Origin: Fremontodendron californicum | Taxonomy: Eukaryota; Streptophyta; Magnoliopsida; Malvales; Malvaceae | Length of the DNA: 64,000 bases | Reading direction: 5' to 3' | Assembly (NCBI GenBank): GCA_030761205.1 | Contig: JAULJL010000015.1 | Span: 12,219,501 to 12,283,500 of the forward strand | Shown: positions 1-10,100 of the stretch, one piece after another | How the letters are laid out: every line of letters starts with the position of its first letter | Position numbering within the stretch: position 1 is the first letter of the stretch | Made by a program: the position numbers and the translations under genes | Notes under the pieces: model-generated | Database searches by the model: none | Told to the model about the DNA's origin: nothing | What the model saw: the letters and a program-made list of their open reading frames with translations, nothing else

Positions 1-2
1 AC

Positions 3-689
3 TTCCATGACATTGACGGGGTAATGGGGTTAGGTTTCGACCAGCATTCTTTTGCAGTGAAAGCAGCTCAGAAGTTTGGGGACAAGTTTTCATACTGCTT
101 GGTTGATCATCTGAGCCCAAGTAATCTTGTTAACTTCCTTGTCTTTGGTGGAGTTACCGATTCTCAAGTGCCAAACATGCAATACACAGAGTTGATCCTT
201 GGAATCGTGAACCCATATTATGCTGTAAATGTTTCTGGTATCTCAGTAAATGGTGTAATGCTGGATATCCCATCAAAAGTATGGGATGTTAAGGATGAAG
301 GTGGGGTTATTATGGACTCAGGTTCAAGCTTAACATACCTGGTGAAACCTGTCTTTGATCAAGTCATTGATGCTTTTCAGGCTCCTTTAAGCAAATTCAA
401 GAAACTGCAATCGGAGTCGGGGCCAGAATATTGTTTCAGTAATGCAGGGTTTAAGGAGTCGTTGGTGCCAAAACTGGCAATCCATTTTGCCGATGGAGCT
501 AAGTTGGAGCCGCCGGTGAAAAGTTATGTCATCGATGCTGAAGAAGGGGTGAAGTGTCTTGGCTTTGCTTCGACGGCTTGGCCTGGAGCTACCGTGATCG
601 GCAACATTATGCAGCAAAATCATTTGTGGGAATTTGATCTGTTAAACAGCAAGTTGGGTTTTGCTCCTTCTAGCTGCATATTTGATTGA
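3..689 (+). CDS. Nepenthesin-type aspartic protease, NANA-like (3' part only)
   Basis: This is the C-terminal part of a pepsin-family (A1) plant aspartic endopeptidase. The frame is open to the window edge (codons from base 3), so the start and the first catalytic Asp lie outside. About 228 residues are visible. The second catalytic motif is DSGSS, with its Asp codon at 315-317, preceded by GGVIM. The Tyr-rich segment NPYYAVNVSGISVNG and the terminal GNIMQQNHLWEFDL...LGFAPSSC are characteristic of nepenthesin-like proteases. From memory, the closest named relative is Arabidopsis NANA, a chloroplast aspartic protease; I cannot verify targeting because the N-terminus is missing. The frame ends at TGA 687-689 with no visible intron. 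The catalytic half that can be seen is intact. Confidence 0.9.
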   Translation, partial: FHDIDGVMGLGFDQHSFAVKAAQKFGDKFSYCLVDHLSPSNLVNFLVFGGVTDSQVPNMQYTELILGIVNPYYAVNVSGISVNGVMLDIPSKVWDVKDEGGVIMDSGSSLTYLVKPVFDQVIDAFQAPLSKFKKLQSESGPEYCFSNAGFKESLVPKLAIHFADGAKLEPPVKSYVIDAEEGVKCLGFASTAWPGATVIGNIMQQNHLWEFDLLNSKLGFAPSSCIFD

Positions 690-936
690 TTGATCATCAA
701 AAGGATAAAACTATGGGTCATTAGATCGAATTATCCTTAAGAGTTGGAGCATTCTATCTATTTGGTAGTCATGTCAGCAGCTCTCCGGTGTATGATTATC
801 AAATATCATGTATGTATGTATATTCATTAAAAATACCTACAATTGATGGATTTATTATGTAATTCATCCTTATCTTTTTTTCCTTTTTTCAGATCAATCA
901 TTTCAATTCTAAGGTAGCTTGACTTAGACACAAAAT

Positions 937-992
<56 letters not shown>

Positions 993-1080
993 ACATAAAG
1001 CCAAAGGTATAGTTTCTTAAAGGCAAATTCTAAACCAAGTTTTTTCAAGAAAAAATATTTCATGATCTTTTTCTTATATA
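690..1080. repeat. 3' flank of the protease gene with (TA)n microsatellite
   Basis: Non-coding 3' flank. A pure TA run occupies about 939..989 (roughly 25 units). Apparent reading frames across it are only repeated Ile-Tyr. The rest is AT-rich and shows no gene. Confidence 0.8.
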
Positions 1081-2024
1081 GGGTAAAAGACACTTATCTC
1101 CTAAAATTTGATTGAAAATACATTTACCATTTACCTTTTAGTTGAAAATGTCATCTTACTCTCTTGAGGTTTTGTGAAAAATATATTACCCTTGAGATGT
1201 CATTTACTAAAATGATTCTAAATGATAAATGAACCATTTATTTTTTTTCTAATTGTAAAATAATGAAAATTTAATTATTTTCAAATTTATCTTTAATTAT
1301 TATCAACTAAATTTTAATTAAGTTATGTTCTAATTCTAGTACATGTTAAATATTTTAAACTTATCTTTAGTTTATGTTAATTTTATTTAAAATAAATTAA
1401 TTATCATTATTTAAATAGTTTTGTGATAAAGAAAATGATTAAAAAATAAAATAAAAAAGTTCCAAAAAATTAAGGATATTTTAAATATTTAAAGTAAAAT
1501 TTGAATAATATTAATTTGATTAATGAAATATTAACATTGGTTCATTTTCCAATAGAGATAAAATACGTTTTTCACCACTAATAAGGGTAATTGTATTTTC
1601 AATAAAATCTATTTCGTCTTCTCCTTTCTTTCTCTCATTTTTTTCAATCAATTTCTTCATCATAAATTTTTTAAATAGTGATAATTAATTTATTTTAAAT
1701 AAAGATAATTTAATAAATTCATCTCAAAGTTAATTTAGAATTGAATTAAAAACGAGTTTAAAATATATAACATGTACTTGAATTAGAATATAACTTAAAA
1801 TTTAATTTGATAGAGTAATTAAAGATAATTTAAAAATTAGTTAAATTTTCATTATTTTATAATTAGAAAAAAAGTTTTGGGTAAAAAAAACAAAAGAAAA
1901 AAAAAATAAAGAGTTATTTATCTTTTCATTTATAATTATTTTAAAAAATAATATTTTAATGGATTAATGTATTTTTCATCAAAGTATATTTTCAATCAAA
2001 TCTTAGGATAAGTGTCTTTTACCC
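1081..2024. mobile_element. Long foldback element (about 0.94 kb), no coding capacity
   Basis: The ends are inverted copies: GGGTAAAAGACACTTATC at 1081 faces its complement ending at 2024. Matching continues inward: the block at about 1280..1415 is an imperfect reverse complement of about 1670..1836. The structure would therefore fold almost completely into one long hairpin with a short central loop near 1560..1660. This is typical of foldback or MITE-type non-autonomous elements. No reading frame was found and the target duplication is unclear. Confidence 0.65.
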
Positions 2025-2033
2025 TTTGATATA

Positions 2034-2426
2034 GATTTAAGTACTCACATAGCCCCTATACTATAGTGAAAAAAGTAATTTAGTCCTTGTACTGTAAAAG
2101 TGAGTAATTTAGTCCTTATACAATTGAAATAGGTGCAAATAAGTAAAATTGATAACGGTGTTAATGAAAAACTGTTAAAATGCTGATGTGGACTCGTAAA
2201 ATCTAACATAATTAATAACTTAGAATAAAATATGACTTGAAATATATGTAAATCTGTTAGATTTTACGAGTCCACTTCAGCATTTTAACGGTTTTTCATT
2301 AAAACCGTTATTAATTTTACTTATTTACACCTATTTCAATTATACAGGGACTAAATTACTCACTTTTACAGTACAAGAACTAATTTACTCTTTTCACTAC
2401 AGTACAGGGACTATGTGGGTACTTAA
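2034..2426. mobile_element. MITE with ~180-bp inverted arms, flanked by a 13-bp direct repeat
   Basis: The left arm begins about TTTAAGTACTCACATAG and the right arm ends CTATGTGGGTACTTAA. The arms are inverted copies for about 180 bp (TTTAGTCC..., AGGTGCAAATAAGTAAAATT, GGACTCGTAAAATCTAACA and their complements). The 13-mer ACCCTTTGATATA directly precedes (2021..2033) and follows (2427..2439) the element, which looks like a target-site duplication. Non-coding. Confidence 0.7.
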
Positions 2427-2439
2427 ACCCTTTGATATA

Positions 2440-3480
2440 TCATAAGTAGTAGAGTCCAGTCAATAAATCAAAATGTGATAACTAATTTGATTAGTTGTGA
2501 TATTATATATGTATGAATTTATTATTATACTTCTATCAAATTCAAATTAATTAATAAAAAATATGACTATACATGTTTAAGTGACAATCTTTAGTCATGT
2601 TATCATATCTTAAATGGCTAAACTAAAAAAAAAAAAAAAAAAAAAAAAAACTCATGAACTTTACTTTATCATTTTTTAATTAAGTTTTTATATTTTTATT
2701 AAATTTAAATAAATTCTTAATATTTAATTTGTACTTAAATAAAATTGTGACTTTTAATTAGTATTCAAATAAACTTTTAACTTTTAATTTCTAACTAAAT
2801 TAATTTTTTTTTCAAGAAATAATTTTTTTTATTTGGATAAAAACCTATTTGAGTACAAATTGAAAATTTATTTTGGTACAATAAAAACATAAAAATTTAC
2901 TAAAAAAATGAAAAATTTAAGGTTTACTTAATATTTTAATCTATTTTAATTTGTCAAATTTAGAAATCTTAAAAATCCACTAAAATTATTTTCCTAATGG
3001 TAATAGATTTTGTATTGGCATGGAACTAAACTTGTCTTTAGCTCGTCCGGTCCAAAAGCCTATTTTACTATTTATAAAATATTAAAATATTATTTTTTAT
3101 ATTAGTATTTATACATTTTATAATTAAATTTAATTATAAAATAATATTTTTTTATTTAATAAATAGTAATTTAGGATGATTCGACTTAAATTATTAAATT
3201 TTTTACTTAAATTCGATCCAATTCGGACTTGATCTGTCAGTCCAGGCGGATAACCCAATCGACAGATCTACATGGAACAATGTAATTGGATCAAATAAAT
3301 ATAAAGGCCCAAAATAAGTAACAAAATGGGCTTCTTTTAAAAATAACCCAACCCACAAGAAAGATACAAAGACTTATGAAAAGAGGAATAAAAAAGTAAG
3401 CGCAGTTCTTGCAAGGAACTTCACGTTGATATTCCTCGCTTGTCAGTTCTCCGCTTCTGAAGAGGGGTTTTTCTTCCATT

Positions 3481-3540
<60 letters not shown>
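2440..3540. repeat. AT-rich intergenic DNA with poly-A, repeat relic and (TA)n
   Basis: No gene seen. An uninterrupted A tract lies at about 2624..2650. Bases 3000..3270 resemble dispersed repeats at about 13060..13200 and 53502..53770 (shared TTTACTATTTATAAAATATT core with a GTTCATGGGT-like or AGATCTA end). A TA run covers about 3484..3536, just upstream of the presumed transcription start of the aminopeptidase gene. Confidence 0.6.
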
Positions 3541-3541
<1 letters not shown>

Positions 3542-4103
3542 ATAAGAAGGGATAATTACAAAGCTTTGCTTCGTTTTGTCCGATCATAATAACGCGGTAA
3601 TAATCTCTCTCTGTAACCTCTCAGTCGCTTTACATAATCTAATTCTTTTTCATTGTTTTATTTCTTTCTTTAACTTTTACTCTTCTGTTATAATTAACCT
3701 GTAAATTGTTTCAATTAATGGAATAAAAAGTGGGTTTATAATTTTTTATTTTTCATCCTTGATCTTCTATGCAAACCATGTCTGACCTTTTCTGCCCGTA
3801 TCCAATTGTGTCGGATACAAATATCGGGGTTTCTATATCCTATACGTGTACGGGAACTGTATGCAAGGCGGTGTCTTGTATCTATCCATGCTTCATAGTG
3901 AACTAATTTCTGGAAATATTCAGGAGGAAGTGGCAATGGTAGCTTTGTTTAGCTACTGTTTGTGAAAAGTAGAGATGTTTACTCTGTAAATAGAGTTCAA
4001 TTTTGAACATTATGCTTCAAATTGGAAACTGGGGTGATCCTTATATTACTTGAATAATATGGTTTTGTATTGATTAATTTTTGTGCAAACAGGGTATTCA
4101 GTG
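3541..4103 (+). promoter_or_regulatory. Probable promoter, non-coding exon 1 and first intron of MAP2
   Basis: GC rises after the (TA)n run. A donor-like site at about 3594 (ACGCG|GTAATAATC) followed by a pyrimidine-rich intron and the CAG acceptor at 4090-4092 suggests an untranslated first exon. This is inferred from splice-like signals only; transcript data would be needed to place the start. Confidence 0.4.
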
Positions 4104-7100
4104 ATGGCCACTGAAATCGTGAATAATGAAGTTCGTGTGGGAGAAAACGAGGAGTCAGAGACTTTGAATGGCATTGAGAAATTAGAGATTTCAAATGGCA
4201 ATGATGAGGTCTTTGAAAACTCTTCATCTATGCAAAAAGATGAAGATGGGGCGACAGGTGATCAGTTGGTTGTTGGATTGTTCTTTAGATTTTCGTATTA
4301 TATGCATGCTGCTGCTTGTCTCTATCATTTATGTATTTTGCATATTCGGTAAATGCTGTGCTGGCACTTTAAAGGTTTGAGATCCCTAGAAGTGTGCAGC
4401 AAATGTTTAATAACCAAAGGTGCTTTCAATTTTAACAATCGAAACAAAACAAAATAATTTTGAAGACATTAAATAGGAAATAATGCCAAGGACCCCTAAA
4501 GTGCATATTTTTTAAGTTTATCAAATATAAGTACTTTTTCCTTGCTTATTATATACATTATTTACATTAGCACATCATGTTGCTCAGCCGAGTGCCTTAC
4601 ACCTCAAGCATTATGTGTTCCTGTAGAGGTGGCAAAACCGTACTAAATATTCTTAACTCGCTTGAACCTAATCCATTCGGCTTGAAGTTATAGGATAAGT
4701 CAATGGCCCGAATCTCATCCTAACTAGAAATAACCCAAACCTGAACATGATCATTATTCCCTTACAATGTAAAATGTGGCAAAAGTTGACCTGAACCTAG
4801 AAAACCGGCACAACCCACCCCAAGACCAAACCAAATTGACCTAAAATGAAACAAACGAACCAAAAATCCAACCATGAACTGAAGCTGGAATGATTCAAAC
4901 ATGAAAATGACTTGAAAATTAAAAATCTAAATTTCATCCAAAGCTAAAATAGCCCAACCCGACTTGATGCCAAATTGTCACCTCTGGGTCCTAGAACCTG
5001 GAGGGAGCCTTTCACTTTTGACTACAGTGATCTTGGATGAATGTTAAGTATAGTTTTTATGTTTCCTACTAGTGTTGGATTGTTTATATTTCTTGTAATT
5101 TTTCTTTCACTTCTCTTCATCTTGGTGCTTTGATAGTTATGTTTTGCCTTTTTTAGTGCATTTCTGTTTCCCTTTCATAGTCAGTGTCCAACTTTCTCCG
5201 TTTATATCAAGGATTTAAACTTTTGTAAGTTATATTAGTGTGCCAACTGGCATTTCTAACCATGCTAAGAACCTAAGATCCTTTTTATGTGTGGTAATTA
5301 AGTATGACACCTCGTTTTCTTTGTAAATGTGATGCTTCTGTATGTTCTTCCGAAACTCATACTAATCCTGTGCTCATCTTGTTAACAAGTCATCAGTATA
5401 ATCTGTTTCGTGAACTTTTCTTAATCTAATATAAAACATTTCTGCAATGTACATTACCATTGGCACAATCTGCAGATACATGGGATAAGAAGAGTGAGGG
5501 AAGCTTCTGTGTAGTATAATTTTGCTTGTGGAGAGTGCAAGTTTGAAAGATTATTGGTTCTATTTCGCAATATGGGTTCATAGTCTAGGAACTTAGCTAT
5601 ATAATTACTCTTCTAAATGTTGTCTATATTTGGCACACCTAAGAGACATATGAAAGTCATTTTATACGTCGTAAGATTAACACAGATCATCTATCGTGTG
5701 GCTGATGGTGGTAGATGTCCAAATTGTGATTGTTGCTTCTATCTCTCTCCAACTTTCAACTTTCAAGTCCCAATTCATTTGATTTTGCTTTGAGATATTG
5801 TTGTTCCATTAAGATGATAGTGCTTCTCCCAAAGGCTTCATATTTCAATGGTCCTGATTGTAGTTTTGAGTTTCTATAAAAATACAACTGCAGTTTTTCT
5901 TGCTAATATATGCACTTTTCTGCATTTTTAAAACTGTTTCCTAGCAGAAGTTGCAAAAAAGAAAAAGAAGAAAAATAAAAGCAAGTGAGTACCTGTTTCT
6001 AGCTTTGGTTAGTTGTTTTCTTATTGAAGATGTTCAGTTGATAGTTTGAGGATGTTATGTTCTGTAACCCACAGGAAAAAGAAGGAGCCACTGAAGCAGA
6101 CTGATCCTCCATCTATTCCTGTTGTTGAGCTTTTCCCATCTAGGGAGTTTCCTGAGGGTGAAATTCAACAGTACAAAGATGAGTGAGTCAAGCCATTTTC
6201 TTGAAACTATCTTTAAATGCAAGTGTACATTTTATTAATTGCTAAAGCTGAAGAAATCTCTTTAAGTGCATGTCCTTTTTCTTTTGAAATCATAATAAAA
6301 ATAAAAGGGTTGCCTTGCAACAAGGAATTCCTAGGAGGTCAAAAATGTCTTCTTTTGTCTTTGATGATTGTTCTTTCTTGTAGTTTCATTTATGTTTAAA
6401 AAATAGAAAATCTTTAAGTTGTCTTAAGTTGAGAAAGTAAAGATGTTGTCATATATTTTAAATGAGAAGATAACTATGTCGGGATATTATTGTGCAAGGA
6501 AGAACTTGATTGATTGCAGAAAGTAATGGAAAAGATTTTTTCTTGCTTTGGAATATAAATAGCACATAAATATATTGTACGTATTTCCTTGTTTTATGCA
6601 ACATAGTTTATCTACATCTTCATTTTAATGTTTGTCAATATTAGATTTGTTCTAATATCAGGTGCATCTCTTTATATTTGTCTGTGTAAAGCTTGAACCT
6701 TTATTGTTTTTATTGCTTTATAGTAATTTGTGGAGGACTACCTCTGAGGAGAAGAGAGAATTGGAGCGCCTTGAAAAACCAAAATATAATGCAGTGCGCC
6801 AAGCAGCTGAAGTCCATCGTCAGGTTTGTATTTTGTCTTAAATCTACTTAAGTTGCTGCTGTATGACGTAAATATGAATATTATTGAGATGGCGAGATTT
6901 GCTTTGGGGACTTTTGCTATTGGTTTTTTATCTTCACTAGTATTGCTTAATCATTCTTAGGTTCGGAAATATATCAAAAGCATCTTGAAACCTGGAATGT
7001 TAATGACTGATCTGTGTGAGACCTTGGAGAACACAGTTCGCAAGCTAATTTCAGAGAATGGTTTGCAAGCAGGGATTGCATTTCCTACTGGATGCTCTCT

Positions 7101-10100
7101 GAACTGGTTAGTTTTTTGTTTGACATATAATGAGTCCACTTAGCTATAATTGATTGTAACCATACTCAACCTTTTTGCCCTGTCAGGGTTGCTGCTCACT
7201 GGACTCCCAATTCTGGAGATAAGACTGTGCTTGAGTATGATGATGTGATGAAGTTGGATTTTGGAACTCATATTGATGGTAATACCATGGTTGCTCCATC
7301 TTCTACACTTTTTGGTCTGCTATATTTGCTGTATAGATGTTGATGCGGGAGCATAGACTTAGGATTATTTTACTATGCTTATTTTATTTAGTTATTGCCT
7401 ATCTTATTTAGTTATTATATTTAAGTAGAAGTCTTATGCTTTTAAGTCTTTTATTTAGGTCATGTGATAGGCATGTGACTTTTAATAATTAGGGTTGTTA
7501 TAAATACCCTAACTTAGGGTAGCTGCCGATGAGTTTATCATTATTATTTCTCAGAGTTTTAACTCTTCAATAAAGGTATTGGCAGATTTGCCTCTAAACC
7601 TAAAAGTCCTACTCAATCTACAGCCTATTTTTCTTAGTTTGTTTACTGTTCTAGATCCTACCCTGCATCAACTTGGTATCAGAGCTTAACAAGATCCTTG
7701 TTTTGTGTCGAGATTCACCATCAACCATGGTTGGACGTGGTAGAGGTCGTGCCAGGGGAAATCAAGGGCAGCAAACAGAATTGAATGAGATGTGGCGTAT
7801 GATTGACGAATTGTCGCTGGCTGTACAAGCCTTACAGCGACAGGGACATGTGGGAGCCCGAATGGAGATTCCGGAAGGTGACCACGACCCTTTTGACATG
7901 CCGGAAGGTGGTCTTGAGGATGAACTTGAGGAGGGAGGCAAGGAATTGCGGGATCCTATTTATGATGAATATAATGACGAGGGTGATGATGTAGATATCT
8001 ATCCAGCACAAGGAGAATCATTGATAGTTAGGAGGGTGCTGGCAACAACATTCGAAACTACCAAATTGAATGGGTTTCGAACAGTTGAAGAGTTTGAGGA
8101 TAAAGGCAAGGAAGCAGGGGTGATGTTCGCTGTTATCAGCAAGGTTACAAATAGTGTTGGCAGTGATTGGGACCGCAAGGAACAACCTATGGCAGTTCAA
8201 AGATTGTTAGATGATTTCGCTGATGTGGTTGGTGAAACCTTGCCACAAGGCTTACCACCAATGAGGAGCATTCAACATGCCATAAACAAAATTACTATCC
8301 CAATTCCATGCTTGGAGGACATGCTTGATCACTTGGTGGGTTCTAAGATATTTACAAGACCACGTTGGAAACAGAAATTTAGAGCTAGAGTTCCTCGACA
8401 TGCCATCATTAAGACGTTAGCTAGTGAGGAGATATCAAAACTTGAGGATTTAATCTATGTTCTATCTAAGCTGTCTTGGGGTGCTCGGGCGCCTTTAGAA
8501 TATAAAAGCTACATGGATCGTCATCGGAGAAAGTCTGTCTTGGTCACGGTTGATCGCCATGAATGGTATGCAACCCCGCAGATATACACTCGTGTTGACA
8601 ACTCAAGTTTATGGACAACAAAGCCAGCCTTTCAACCAGAGTCCATGCTGCCATCATCTAGTGTTAATGGCGAGGCTACTCATATGGAACACATACACAA
8701 GATAACCACCAAGAGTTGACTGATGGTTTCACTAGTAGGAAATCAGTTGTGACCTATCCAAGTGCTGCACTTAACATTGGTTCTACTAACTGTCCACGGT
8801 ACAGAGCAACAAACATGGGAATATTGATCTTGAAGTTTATGCAGAAGTAACCAAAGCTTATTCAACAGATTCAGCTATCTTTTAACCTGGGGAGATTGAT
8901 GCGGGAGCATAGACTTAGGATTATTTTACTATGCTTATTTTATTTAGTTATTGCCTATCTTATTTAGTTATTATATTTAAGTAGAAGTCTTATGCTTTTA
9001 AGTCTTTTATTTAGGTCATGTGATAGGCATGTGACTTTTAATAATTAGGGTTGTTATAAATACCTTAACTTAGGGTAGCTGCCGATGAGTTTATCATTAT
9101 TATTTCTCAGAGTTTTAACTCTTCAATAAAGGTATTGGCAGATTTGCCTCTAAACCTAAAAGTCCTAATCAATCGCAGCCTACTTTCTATCTTGTTTACT
9201 GTTCTAGTTTCTACCCTGCATCAGATGTATAAGTTCATTATGGGTTATGATATTACTTACTTTTGAGCTGGAGATGTTTTTAAACATGAGTTATTGGCTT
9301 TGCAGGATATATAGTTGATTGTGCCTTTACAGTGGCGTTTAATCCTATGTATGATCCGCTTCTTGAAGCTTCTCGTGAAGCAACCAATACAGGCATCAAG
9401 GTACTGGATTCCATTAAATATGCATATTTCAAGAGAGAATGGCTTTTTCTTGTCTTTTGACTTTCTTGCTATTATACAGTCTTTATATAAATGTTCTTGT
9501 GTGTTCTAGAGTCTGGACACTATTTCTGTTAGCTAAGCATCTTTGAGTGGGGAAAACTGGTAAGAAGAAATCTAAGGGGATTAAGGACTGTGTTGATGGT
9601 GCACTGAAACCTTTCACTCAAATATGTACAGAAAAATATGCTAATTTAATGTAGATGAAAGGATGATCTTGTTATACTTAGTGCTTGCTTCCCTTCTCTT
9701 TCTTGTATTAGTGGAAGACAGCCAACTCTAATGTACCTTTTTTTCCCTCACAAATCTTCTTCCCTCTGAGTTCATCAAGCCCAAAACAAACTTGTCCTGT
9801 GCTTATTTTTGTGATGATTCCACATTTAAACTATTATCTCCTTTTGTTCTTGTTGAATTTGTTGTGATGTATTTATGTACGTACGGAAATATGGTTGGAT
9901 TCTTGTGGCCTTTGAGGTTCTTTTCTTTAAAATTGTATTCACTAATTTCACTGAAATATTTACCAAAGAGATTATATCTTTGATGGTTATTTAATTGTTC
10001 AGGAAGCTGGTATTGATGTCCGTCTTTGTGATGTTGGTGCTGCAATTCAAGAGGTGATGGAATCATATGAGGTTGAAATAAATGGGAAGGTGTTTCAAGG

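Larger units (their letters stand above)
7341..9223 (+). mobile_element. Non-autonomous Ty3/Gypsy-derived LTR retrotransposon inside MAP2 intron
   Basis: Left LTR 7341..7670 (330 bp) and right LTR 8897..9223 (327 bp) are nearly identical, start TGATGCGGGAG and end CCCTGCATCA. The 5-bp target duplication GATGT lies at 7336..7340 and 9224..9228. A primer-binding site TGGTATCAGAGC (7674..7685), matching the initiator-Met tRNA 3' end, follows the left LTR. A purine-rich tract CCTGGGGAGAT precedes the right LTR. Each LTR has a TATAAATA box (about 7500 and 9056) and an AATAAAG signal. The element lies in the same orientation as the host gene. It lacks a full pol and must depend on another element for movement. 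High LTR identity suggests a recent insertion. Confidence 0.95.

Noticed and set aside
387..623. Antisense frame inside the protease gene
   Set aside because: Shadow of the + strand coding sequence with no family resemblance.
827..1093. Reading frame on - across the first TA tract
   Set aside because: Repeated Ile-Tyr from a microsatellite; the same applies to frames at 3291..3587, 51044..51499, 58535..58795 and 59670..59870.
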